DNA of 35,553 nucleotides from positions 1 to 35,553 of the forward strand of contig NZ_NKUI01000056.1 of assembly GCF_014845115.1 (NCBI RefSeq). Reading direction: 5' to 3'. The position numbers were made by a program, and so were the translations under genes. The notes under the pieces are model-generated. The model did no database searches, was not told the DNA's origin, and saw nothing but the letters and a program-made list of their open reading frames with translations. Position 1 is the stretch's first letter; each line of letters starts with the position of its first letter. Of this stretch, positions 9,274 to 16,324 are shown piece by piece. This stretch comes from Methylorubrum zatmanii (lineage in GTDB: Bacteria; Pseudomonadota; Alphaproteobacteria; Rhizobiales; Beijerinckiaceae).

Positions 9274-9313
9274 GGGACAACATTGTCCCCTGTGAGCATC
9301 GAGAAGGACAATG
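9274..9313. promoter_or_regulatory. Palindrome with extra half-site, candidate operator upstream of the porin operon
   Basis: GGGACAA-CA-TTGTCCC (9274-9289) is a perfect 7+2+7 palindrome. A further GGACAATG half-site lies at 9306-9313, in inverted orientation to CATTGTCC at 9281-9288 with 17 bases between them. The site is about 280 bases upstream of the porin start codon. Function as a regulator-binding site is inferred from symmetry and position only. Confidence 0.4.
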
Positions 9314-9455
9314 ATACAGATGCGGTGGTAGGATTGCTTGATAGGTCGAGCTGCAACCGGACGAACTCATCGGCCGTCAGGATGCGTGAGAGCGAACCGT
9401 GCGACGTGTCGGTTTCCTGGGCTCACGAAACGACCGGAATTGCTGGAAAAAGAAA

Positions 9456-9533
9456 TTTATCGACATGCGCGCCGATGGCGAACGAATCTTCTAGAAAAAC
9501 TATATTATAAAACACAGATTTTTATCGACATGC
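9456..9533. repeat. Direct repeat of TTTATCGACATGC inside an AT-rich island
   Basis: The 13-mer occurs at 9456-9468 and again at 9521-9533, exactly 65 bases apart, in the AT-rich part of the intergenic region. It may be a pair of binding sites or a trace of an old duplication. No gene was recognised here. Confidence 0.45.
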
Positions 9534-9734
9534 ATCTCGAACATCGACGATATTCGGCGGAGCATGCCTCGTATTCGGGAAATGCCGGTGTGGTTTCAGA
9601 GCGGCCCTCCGCCCGGTGGCCTCGGCCGGTCCTGCCCCTTTGTGCGGCTTTGGAGGGCCTCACGAACCTCCCGATTCCGCAGCGTGTCCACTCTGGCCGC
9701 GCCGGCGCAGCGGGAGTTTCGTGAGAGACATTTC

Positions 9735-9821
9735 GCCGTGACAATCCCAGGGCGCCGCTGAGGCGCTTCGCTGACGTTCGCGATGATTGAGGGTGGCAAA
9801 TCCCGAGGCGATCGACCGCAA
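9735..9821. repeat. Dispersed intergenic repeat, copy 1
   Basis: This stretch matches 27286-27395 downstream of mgdD. The shared part runs from GCCGTG-CAAT-CCAGGGCGCC through CGCTTCGCTGACG to ATCCCGAGG-GAT and ACCGCAA. The last 65 bases match at 51 positions by hand count. This copy lacks a 23-base segment present in the other. It resembles the CATTGCGAG...CAATCCAGGG palindromic repeats scattered in many alphaproteobacterial genomes. Confidence 0.75.
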
Positions 9822-9839
9822 GGCGGATCGAAGACTATC

Positions 9840-9871
9840 GGGTGATCAAGAACGCGGGTGATCAAGAACGC
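9840..9871. repeat. Perfect tandem duplication of a 16-mer
   Basis: GGGTGATCAAGAACGC occurs twice without a spacer (9840-9855 and 9856-9871). It sits directly after dispersed repeat copy 1. It is probably a slippage product. Confidence 0.85.
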
Positions 9872-9925
9872 TGTCGCCCATATTCGTCTGCCCCGCCCGC
9901 GACCTCATCTGGTCTCCATGGCGGT

Positions 9926-10050
9926 CCTCATTGAGGCACTGCGCCAGCAGCCTCGAAGCACCCCGCGACACTTTCCCTGAAGGAGCGGCTCCCTGGGGTC
10001 GATGTTCCGGGGTGCTTCGAGGCTCGCTTGGCGATCGCCTCAGCATGAGG
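9926..10050. repeat. 125-base imperfect palindrome, MITE-like element
   Basis: AGCCTCGAAGCACCCCG (9949-9965) is repeated as its exact reverse complement at 10008-10024, a 17-base perfect stem. The arms continue outward imperfectly to CCTCATTGAGGC on the left and GCCTCAGCATGAGG on the right. The centre contains a small hairpin, GGAGC-G-GCTCC (9982-9992). No coding content was seen. The arm motif with CCTCAT and GCCTCGAAG resembles abundant dispersed palindromes of Rhizobiales. Confidence 0.8.
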
Positions 10051-10086
10051 GCGGTGGGATTGGCCGAGCCAGTGAACTCATCCCAC

Positions 10087-10150
10087 ATCCGGTCGATCCC
10101 TTCGGGAGGGCGGATTGGGGCTCCGCTCAGACGCCGCGCGGGCTCCCCGA
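10087..10150. repeat. 64-base dispersed repeat, copy A
   Basis: It aligns without gaps to 29198-29261 with 53 of 64 identical bases by hand count (shared cores ATCCGGT, TCGGGA, GGCGGATT, GCCGCGCGGGCT). Both copies sit just beyond the 3' end of a minus-strand gene, separated from its stop codon only by a hairpin. Confidence 0.8.
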
Positions 10151-10183
10151 TCCTGCCTCCGGTCCCATCAACCGGAGACAGGA
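10151..10183 (-). terminator. Hairpin beyond the alginate-export gene
   Basis: TCCTGCCTCCGGT (10151-10163) pairs with ACCGGAGACAGGA (10171-10183), 12 of 13 pairs, with a 7-base loop. It lies 12 bases after the stop codon of the upstream gene on the minus strand. No U-rich tract follows, so it could be a Rho-linked or 3'-protecting hairpin rather than a classic intrinsic terminator. Confidence 0.55.
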
Positions 10184-10195
10184 TCAAACAGGCTC

Positions 10196-11782
10196 TTAGA
10201 AGAAGATGGTCGTGTTGAGGTAGCCGTAGAACGTATTGCCCGTATCCGGCGCGTTGGGAGCGTTGCGCAGGAAGTCGCCCTTGATCAGGTAGGCGGCTCC
10301 GGTGTCGAGCAGCATGGTATCGGGCACGATCCAGTAGCGCAGGCGCGCCTCGATCTGCTGGCCGGCGAAGGTGCCGGAGCGACCGGTCCGGTCGCGCACG
10401 CCGGTAAAGGCTGCGGTGTCGGTCGGGCTGTCCAGCCAGAACGGCCGGTAGGCGATGAACATGTCCCAGATGCGCGAGGGCGTGACCTCGAACCGGACGG
10501 CGGGGGAGATCAGGTTGGCGCGCTGGATCGGTCCGTAGAGGCCGGTGGGGCCGTATTCGAAGCGCCGGGCGCCGAACAGCGTATCGAAGCGGTTATAGGT
10601 GTTGGGGTTGGAGCCGTCGCCGCTCGCCTGATCGTATTGCAGCACGACCCGGGGCAGCCACGTCGTGTCGAAGGTGTAGCCGACCTCGCCGTGCACGAAG
10701 AAGGCCGAGACATCGAGGTCGCGCGTATCGGTGACGGCGGCCGTGTCGCGGGCCAGGCCCGTCTGGTAGATGCCTTCGAAATCCCAGTCGAACTGGCCGG
10801 GTTTGGGCGCGCGGGCCAGCCGGGCGCCGGGCGTGAACAGGCGCCGGTTGCGGGTCTGGAAGCCCGGTGCATCCTGCTCGTACAGGCCGTAGCCATAGAC
10901 CTCGAAGGTTCCGCCGAAGACGTTGGCGAAGGTGTAGGAGCCGCCGAACAGCTGCAGATCGAGGCTCTCCCGATCCCAGACGATCTCGTTGTCGAGCAGA
11001 CCCGGCACGTCGCCGGGCAGGCGGGTATGGGGCATGAACCAGAGCAGAGTCATGCGGTCCTTGTTGGCGCCCTGCCAATCGAAGGAGACGCCGGTATAGG
11101 CGTTGATGGTGTTGCGGAATTGCTGGCGCGAGATCAGGCGGCGGGAGCCGACGTTCTTGGTCTGACGGCCGGCGGTGAGGCTGCTCTTGGAGCCTTCGCC
11201 GGTGAAGGCGGAGAGATCCGCATTGAGGTAGAGCTGTCCGATCTCGAGGGCGTTGATCTCGGTGCCGGCGGCCGTGGAATTGCGGCGCTGGAAATAGCCG
11301 CGGCTGTCGAACAGCTCGCCGCCGAAGCGGACGGGGCCGGCATCGTACTCGACGAACAGGGTCGCCAGGAACGAGGCCAGGATGTCGTCGCGCGGGTTGG
11401 GCGGCACCGGGCGGAACTGATTGTTGATGCCCTCGATCCGGGGCCGGAACGTGCCGTTGATCTTGAAATTCTCCGGTTTGCCCAGCGCCTCGTAGAGCGA
11501 GAACGCAGGGGCCTGCTTGGGGGCGACCTGGAAATAGGGCCAGGTCGGTCCCTTCGCGGGCAGAACCGGTGCCGGCGGGGTCGGTGTCGCTTCGGTGTGC
11601 GGCCGGGGACGGGGCTTGGCCCGGCGCGCCTTCGTCTTGGTCCGGCCGTTCTCGAGAGCCTGAGCATGGCCTTGCCCACCCACAGCCTGCGCCTCCACTT
11701 GAGACTGGGGCCGAAGCTGCGCTTGCGCTGCAACGGGGCACAGGGCGGCAATCAGCGCCACGGACAGGAGCGACTGTTTCAA
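10196..11782 (-). CDS. Alginate-export-family (AlgE-like) outer-membrane beta-barrel protein
   Basis: 528 residues if translation starts at the TTG at 11780-11782. That codon is preceded by AGAGG at good spacing and begins a textbook signal peptide (MKQSLLSVALIAALCPVAAQAQ, cleavage after the AQA). The first ATG, at 11893, would put 37 odd residues before it. A basic and proline-rich linker follows (about residues 40-75), then a long series of beta strands (GTFRPRIEGINNQF, LEIGQLYLNAD, FGGTFEVYGYGLYEQD, QIEARLRYWIVPDT) ending in TTIFF, an outer-membrane C-terminal signal with final Phe. This matches the alginate-export family, which in alphaproteobacteria are mostly orphan porins of unknown substrate. 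No alginate synthesis genes are nearby. It stands alone between long intergenic regions. Confidence 0.82.
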   Translation of the reverse strand: MKQSLLSVALIAALCPVAAQAQLRPQSQVEAQAVGGQGHAQALENGRTKTKARRAKPRPRPHTEATPTPPAPVLPAKGPTWPYFQVAPKQAPAFSLYEALGKPENFKINGTFRPRIEGINNQFRPVPPNPRDDILASFLATLFVEYDAGPVRFGGELFDSRGYFQRRNSTAAGTEINALEIGQLYLNADLSAFTGEGSKSSLTAGRQTKNVGSRRLISRQQFRNTINAYTGVSFDWQGANKDRMTLLWFMPHTRLPGDVPGLLDNEIVWDRESLDLQLFGGSYTFANVFGGTFEVYGYGLYEQDAPGFQTRNRRLFTPGARLARAPKPGQFDWDFEGIYQTGLARDTAAVTDTRDLDVSAFFVHGEVGYTFDTTWLPRVVLQYDQASGDGSNPNTYNRFDTLFGARRFEYGPTGLYGPIQRANLISPAVRFEVTPSRIWDMFIAYRPFWLDSPTDTAAFTGVRDRTGRSGTFAGQQIEARLRYWIVPDTMLLDTGAAYLIKGDFLRNAPNAPDTGNTFYGYLNTTIFF

Positions 11783-12383
11783 GACAACCTCTGTTCGATT
11801 TTGCGGAAGGCGCGCCAAAACCGGCACAGGCTTCGTCTTGAGCCTTCCATGGTGCGTAACTGTCGAGGCACCTGCCATCATCCGTAAAATCACGATGCGC
11901 GGGGACTAAACCGGGCCGCATGATCGTCTTTGACGGGAACGGCCGAGCCGTCGCGTGGCGGGACGTGAAAACTCCCAGTCCGACATCGTGAGAATTGGCA
12001 GGCTTGGCGCGGGTCGGGCTCGCGCTCACCGCTAAATCCTGCTTACACCAGGATTAGATCTGGTCAAATACATAATTCACATTGAGGTCGTTTGATCGGA
12101 ATTTTTTTCACGATCTGTGGATCGTTCTGGATGTGTCAGGTCGAAGCGGATGTATTTATGCCACTTTGCATAATATTGGCCGCTGGCTGGGATTAAAATG
12201 AGCTTGCTGCGGGGCTGGCGGTGGCCGGCTCGGTGCTCAGGTTCGGCACGAAGGACATCCGATGCGCGGTGACTCGTCTTGCCGCTCCGCCCTGCCCCGC
12301 GCCCCGCCGTCCGGTTCGGCGAGATCTGACGGCGCCCATCCAGCTGCTCCTCCCGGCGCGCCGAGCAGCCGGGGCCGGGTCGT
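11783..12383. other. 601-base intergenic region with an AT-rich spot
   Basis: No convincing gene. It should hold the promoter of the alginate-export-type gene. Around 12060-12200 the base composition falls well below the local GC content. A small inverted repeat, AATCCTG-7-CAGGATT, lies at 12035-12055. The open frame at 12077-12433 on the minus strand looks like random GC-rich sequence and overlaps the next gene. Confidence 0.6.
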
Positions 12384-13691
12384 TCACCGCTCGGGCGTCT
12401 CCGGTCTCGCCCGTGCGGGACGGCCCTGCGCACTCAATCGCGCCAGCACGCGCAGATAGACCGGCTTAACATGGGTCTGATAGGTGCGCCGCGCGAAGCC
12501 GCGGCCCTGCCGGAACAGCGTTTCCGCGAGAGCGGTCAGCCGGCCGCGCACGGAGCCGCCGGGGGAGACGTCGATCAGGAGATCCGCGATCTCACGGCGC
12601 CCCGGCCAGATCAGGGCCAGGGCCGCCGAAGCATCCCGGTTGCAGGAATCGAAGCCATCGATGGTTTCGTCCGAGAAGACCGTGTCGGTCGTCGCATGCA
12701 TCAATAACGAACCGGGCGACGATTTCGCGTAGCGCTCGTCATAGGCCATCTTCCAGCCGAAGGCCGTGCGGCCGGATCGCAGCCAGATATTCATCGCGAA
12801 CGCTCGGCCGTCCAGGCGCAAGGCCTCGATGCCGGCGCAGCCGTCCCGGGCCAATCCCGCGATCATCGTCTGAGCGAAGGCGCTGAGCGGCGGCGCATTG
12901 CGGATCGCCCGTCCGCGCCGGCTTTTCCGCCCCTTCCAGCCGGCGGCCTCCAGGTCGAGGAATTCCTGGAAGGCCGCGCTGACCTCCGCCGGCTTGCGAT
13001 AACTGACCTCGCGGAGATCGCCGCGCTCCGCGAGCCGCTTCCGAAGCCGCCGCAGCTCCGCACGCCGTTTCGGTGAGACGACCGGGGCCGGCACGGCCTG
13101 TCCCGCGACCGGCGCGTCGAGCTTGGCGCGCTGCCGGCGCTCGAGGGCGACGATCCTGAAGCCCCGTCGGCGGGTCGCCTCACCGAGGGCGGCGAAGACG
13201 GCGCCGTCCGTGGCGATGTGGTTGGCGCAGATCAGCTTCGGCAGGCCGGGGGTTCCGGCGATGGCGTTCAGCATCGCCGACATAGCCGCGACCGCATGCT
13301 CGCGGTCGAGCACGGGCGAGCCGAGGAAGGTCAGCGGATGGCAGGGGGCTTCGAGGATCCGGATCGGCAGGCGCGAGGACGGCCGCGCGATCACGAGGAG
13401 CCAGACGCCGATCAGCTCGGCGCCTCCCCCGCTGCGATGGGACCAGGCGAGGAGGACATGCAGGGGCGTCTCGGTTACCGTGTCCATCGCGCCGGCCACG
13501 GCCGGCTCCATGAACACGTTCGGCTCGGCACAGCGCCGGACCAGGCAGCGCCATTCCGCTGCGAGGGACCGGAAGCGCGGCGCGGAGGCCACTTCGACGG
13601 AGACGACCAGCCGGGGTGTGATCTCGTCCGCCACCGATGCGAGGGCAGGATCGCCCGAATGCAGGCCCGCGCCATCGCCGCTCGACGCCAT
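12384..13691 (-). CDS. GNAT-fold acyltransferase, CelD/BcsL (Acetyltransf_6) type
   Basis: 435 residues from the ATG at 13689-13691, chosen because GAGGGGG lies 6 bases upstream; upstream starts at 13709 or 13940 lack such a site. Seen: an N-terminal segment RFRSLAAEWRCLVRRCAEPNVFMEP, typical of the CelD/FemAB-like double-GNAT family; a basic stretch SPKRRAELRRLRKRLAERG; then FLDLEAAGWKGRKSRRGRAI and the acceptor half with GRAFAMNIWLRSGRTAFGWKMAYDERYAKSSPGSLLMHATTD. Family members transfer acyl or aminoacyl groups in polysaccharide or secondary-metabolite pathways; the substrate here is unknown. It lies 145 bases downstream of an ATP-grasp gene on the same strand, which may be its partner. 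Confidence 0.8.
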   Translation of the reverse strand: MASSGDGAGLHSGDPALASVADEITPRLVVSVEVASAPRFRSLAAEWRCLVRRCAEPNVFMEPAVAGAMDTVTETPLHVLLAWSHRSGGGAELIGVWLLVIARPSSRLPIRILEAPCHPLTFLGSPVLDREHAVAAMSAMLNAIAGTPGLPKLICANHIATDGAVFAALGEATRRRGFRIVALERRQRAKLDAPVAGQAVPAPVVSPKRRAELRRLRKRLAERGDLREVSYRKPAEVSAAFQEFLDLEAAGWKGRKSRRGRAIRNAPPLSAFAQTMIAGLARDGCAGIEALRLDGRAFAMNIWLRSGRTAFGWKMAYDERYAKSSPGSLLMHATTDTVFSDETIDGFDSCNRDASAALALIWPGRREIADLLIDVSPGGSVRGRLTALAETLFRQGRGFARRTYQTHVKPVYLRVLARLSAQGRPARARPETPER

Positions 13692-13836
13692 GGACGGCCC
13701 CCTCGTCATCGGGACGGCACCGGCGAATCCGCGCCGCCGCCGTCCTGTCCGGTTCTGTCTCCCCGCCGAGAACGACAAGGCCGCGTCGGATGCACGCGCT
13801 TTTGCGAGGGATATCCGGAAGAGCCGGCGGCTTCCG

Positions 13837-14907
13837 TCACAGGAGCTGCCCGCCGGCCAGCCGGTACCGGCCGAGCGCGCTCTCAAACGCGGCCCAGGCC
13901 GAGATGGCCGGATCGCGGATGATGTAGCGGAGATAGGCACGTTCCGCCCGGTTCAGGCGCCAGGGGGTGAGCAGGTTTCCGCACAGGCGGCGCGGCGAAC
14001 GGATTTCGAGCGTGTCGGCACCGGCCGGACCGTCTTCCCCGTCCCGCAGGCGGCAGCCGAGGGTGACGAAGTTCAGGCCCGCAAGCATGGCCACGTCCAT
14101 GTGGTACCAGAAGCGCGGGTTGCATTCGATGAAGGCGATTTCGCCGTCGGGCCGCCGCCGGACATCGAAGCCGATGACTCCGTCATATCGAAAATGCGCG
14201 ACGAGGCGGGCGGCATGGGCGTCGATGGCGGGAACGCGGAGTTCCTCCAACCTGGCGAAGGTGCGCCGGTAGGAGAACGAGGCGGTGATCCTTCCGGCGT
14301 GACAGAGATAGAAGGCACTCAGCTCCTCGCCCGGCACGTAGGACTGACACAGCACGGGGGAGTAGCCGACCTGTGCGGGCAGCTCCTGCGCCGTATCGAT
14401 CCGCCGCACGCCGCAGCCGCCCGACATCGCGGTCGGCTTCAGGATCAGGGGAAACCCGATCCGGTCGCGTTCGGGGTCGCGGCTCAGATCCGCGACCGTT
14501 TCGAACCGCCGCGTCAGGGGGATGGGCAGCCCGAGCTCGGCGCAGACGCCGGCAAAGCGCCATTTGTCGTCGAGGGCGTCGAAGGTCTCCCGGGCCGGCA
14601 CGGGATAGAACGGCGCTCCGATGCGATCGCCGTGAGTCGACAGAAGACGCGTCGTCCGGCTGCAGCTCGGGAGCACCATGTCGATCTCATGTCGAGCACA
14701 GAAGCGCCGGATCTCGGCAAGTTCGAAGGGGTGTATGTTGGAATAGTCACCAGAAAACGAAAAGAAACGGTCGCAGAACCGTGACCGCTTCAAAAAATGC
14801 GCATCGCCTGCGCCCAGGACATAGACTTCTTCGAAGCATTCGCTTGCGCATCGCAGTACTCTGTATTGAATGCGCAGGCCATCGGCCAAGACAAGCGCGC
14901 GCTTCAT
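13837..14907 (-). CDS. Stand-alone ATP-grasp ligase (carbamoyl-phosphate-synthase-like)
   Basis: 356 residues from the ATG at 14905-14907, which has GAGG upstream; a TTG two codons earlier is possible. Layout: N-terminal Rossmann-like pre-ATP-grasp domain (MKRALVLADGLRIQYRVLRC), Lys116 before the central domain, nucleotide loop GFPLILKPTAMSGGCGVRR (151-169, Lys157), SYVPGEELSAFYL, and the metal-binding end IGFDVRRRPDGEIAFIECNPRF with Glu261, Asn263 and Arg265. All usual ATP-grasp residues appear present. The family joins a carboxylate to an amine or thiol through an acyl-phosphate. The substrate cannot be told. The neighbouring GNAT gene and the AT-rich promoter region suggest a small accessory biosynthetic unit. 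Confidence 0.85.
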   Translation of the reverse strand: MKRALVLADGLRIQYRVLRCASECFEEVYVLGAGDAHFLKRSRFCDRFFSFSGDYSNIHPFELAEIRRFCARHEIDMVLPSCSRTTRLLSTHGDRIGAPFYPVPARETFDALDDKWRFAGVCAELGLPIPLTRRFETVADLSRDPERDRIGFPLILKPTAMSGGCGVRRIDTAQELPAQVGYSPVLCQSYVPGEELSAFYLCHAGRITASFSYRRTFARLEELRVPAIDAHAARLVAHFRYDGVIGFDVRRRPDGEIAFIECNPRFWYHMDVAMLAGLNFVTLGCRLRDGEDGPAGADTLEIRSPRRLCGNLLTPWRLNRAERAYLRYIIRDPAISAWAAFESALGRYRLAGGQLL

Positions 14908-15416
14908 CTCCAAGCCTCATGTCCGTTCGATCTTCGATCTGCCGGATTTATTATTCGTTTTATTTGATATATGATATTATTTTATAAAGTATCGGCATTT
15001 CCGTGAAACATATCCGTAACAATCGCATCTCGACATGGCCAATCTTTTTCCGGGACTTCTATAACGACGAGCCGCAGAGAGATACGGAGTTAGTACCCAA
15101 TCGCCCTGCAATCTTCGGGAACTCAGAACGTGCCGCCATCGGCCGTCCCTACGCCGACGGCGCCTTCGGTCGTGCGTGGCGGGGCGTGGCACGTGCTGCG
15201 GATGCGGACGCCGATCTCGACGATGCCCGGGCCACGCCCGCCACACACAAGCCTCGACGACGGCGTGCTACTCGCGCGGCGCGGCCGGAAAATCATGCAC
15301 GCCGGCGACGCTTCGCATCGCCTGTCGGGGCGTGAAGAACGGGGCCTGAACAGGCCTTGGGGAACGCGAGGTCAGCGGTAAGGCGTTTAAAAAGGCTGAC
15401 GCTTCAGCGATTTAGT
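14908..15416. other. Intergenic region between ATP-grasp gene and tRNA-Gly
   Basis: No gene recognised; frames here are short and lack family sequence. Bases about 14940-15010 are very AT-rich with several TATA-like stretches and probably include the minus-strand promoter of the ATP-grasp gene. The rest is GC-rich and featureless apart from the tRNA terminator at its right end. Confidence 0.6.
15386..15408 (-). terminator. Intrinsic terminator of tRNA-Gly
   Basis: On the minus strand GCTGA-AGCG-TCAGC is followed at once by CTTTTTAAA. The hairpin begins 8 bases after the tRNA CCA end. Stem, tight loop and U-run make it the most canonical terminator in the window. Confidence 0.75.
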
Positions 15417-15491
15417 TGGAGCGGGCGATCGGGATCGAACCGACGACATTCAGCTTGGGAAGCTGACGTTCTACCACTGAACTACGCCCGC
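15417..15491 (-). tRNA. tRNA-Gly(CCC), CCA encoded
   Basis: 75 bases fold into a full cloverleaf. The acceptor is GCGGGCG/CGCCCGC with discriminator T and encoded CCA. The D arm is GTTC-AGTGGTA-GAAC, the anticodon arm TCAGC-TTCCCAA-GCTGA with anticodon CCC, and the T arm GTCGG-TTCGATC-CCGAT. It reads GGG glycine codons, which are frequent enough in such a genome to justify a dedicated tRNA. Confidence 0.97.
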
Positions 15492-15619
15492 ATCCGCCGC
15501 TCTCGAAACGCCGAGCGCCCTCGAGCCGGTGGATGGTACCCGAGACGCACGCGCTTCGGGAACACGTCATTTTCATAAGCGATGGCGGGCGGCTGTCCAC
15601 CCCAAAAATGCGTCCGGGC

Positions 15620-16111
15620 TCATCGCGGTGAGCGCGATCCGGCACTTCGGCCTGCGATCAGCCAATAGACGAAGCCGGAGGTGGCGCCCGTGACCAGGAG
15701 GAGCGTGGTGAGGCGCGCTTCCGCTCCCGCCGCGGCCGTGTTCGGTGGGGGACCGCCGCGGGCAAGCCAGGGCAGCAGGGCCATGAGGGTGCCGGCCGTG
15801 CCGCCGTACCAGACGAAGGAGCGGAGTCCGAGCGTCTCGCCGAGCAGCGCGCTCAGCACGGGCGGCAGGATCAGCAGGAGGCCGAGTGCCTGGACGAAGG
15901 CGAGGGCCGCCATCGCCGCCATGTCCGGCGGCAGGCCCTGGGCCAGATCCGTGAGGCCGGCGAACAGGCCGACGAGACCGAGCCGGCCCAAGGTCTCGCG
16001 GAAGGCCGGATCGAGCAACACTCCGGCGCCGAGAGTCAGGGCTCCGGCGGGGATCGCCAGGGTGAGGGCGAAGGTTGCCAGGAAGACGCGTCCCAGCCAT
16101 GGCATCGGCAA
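15620..16111 (-). CDS. Small integral membrane protein of unknown function
   Basis: 163 residues with about four hydrophobic segments: VFLATFALTLAIPAGALTLG, a weak one around LGLVGLFAGL, MAALAFVQALGLLLILPPVL, then GTAGTLMALLPWLA and LLLVTGATSGFVYWLIAG. No family was recognised. The ATG at 16111 or the one two codons later could be the start; neither has a strong ribosome-binding site. It lies between gmaS and the tRNA on the same strand as both, 213 bases beyond the gmaS stop and after two hairpins, so it is probably not part of the methylamine operon. Confidence 0.6.
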   Translation of the reverse strand: MPMPWLGRVFLATFALTLAIPAGALTLGAGVLLDPAFRETLGRLGLVGLFAGLTDLAQGLPPDMAAMAALAFVQALGLLLILPPVLSALLGETLGLRSFVWYGGTAGTLMALLPWLARGGPPPNTAAAGAEARLTTLLLVTGATSGFVYWLIAGRSAGSRSPR

Positions 16112-16231
16112 ATCCGGTTCCGGTTTCCCGCGCTTTCCGCGGGGGCGGCGCCACGGCGTTGCCGCCGGCCCCTCCCCGTCGGAGACGGGAAGCCCGGCCG
16201 GATCCTTCTATAGCGCATCGGCCCCACCCGG

Positions 16232-16256
16232 CGCCCCGGAAATCGAGTCCGGGGCG
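16232..16256. terminator. Perfect 9-base-stem hairpin downstream of gmaS
   Basis: CGCCCCGGA-7-TCCGGGGCG forms a strong symmetric hairpin about 70 bases beyond the gmaS stop. No U-tract follows on either strand, so the termination mode is uncertain. Confidence 0.45.
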
Positions 16257-16280
16257 ATGGGCGAGGCCTTCGGTGTTTTC

Positions 16281-16319
16281 ATCGTCGACGATGGCCGGCG
16301 CGCGCTTCCCGTGCCGGCC
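16281..16319 (-). terminator. Hairpin plus palindrome just after gmaS
   Basis: GGCCGGC (16293-16299) pairs with GCCGGCC (16313-16319), 6 bases after the gmaS stop. It is followed on the minus strand by the 12-base palindrome ATCGTCGACGAT (16281-16292) and then GAAAAC. It is a likely 3' end structure of the mgs-gma transcript. Confidence 0.5.
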
Positions 16320-16324
16320 GGACC

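Larger units (their letters stand above)
8998..10195. other. 1.2 kb gene-free stretch rich in repeats
   Basis: No convincing gene was found. Short open frames on both strands lack family character and codon bias. The part 9001-9320 should contain the promoter of the porin-monooxygenase-liv operon. An AT-rich island lies at about 9440-9560, conspicuous against the GC-rich surroundings. From 9735 to 10183 four different repeat types follow each other, listed separately. Confidence 0.7.

Noticed and set aside
9200..10195. Possible CRISPR array because of several repeats
   Set aside because: The repeats are of different kinds; there is no regularly spaced unit with unique spacers and no cas gene.
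10115..11887. Plus-strand open frame of 590 residues opposite the alginate-export gene
   Set aside because: The minus-strand frame has a signal peptide and beta-barrel character; the plus frame is compositional only.
12077..12433. Minus-strand frame of 118 residues as a possible small gene
   Set aside because: Arg-rich random-looking sequence, overlaps the end of the GNAT gene, no ribosome-binding site or similarity seen.
15357..15578. Plus-strand frame of 73 residues across the tRNA
   Set aside because: Its central part is simply the antisense of tRNA-Gly.
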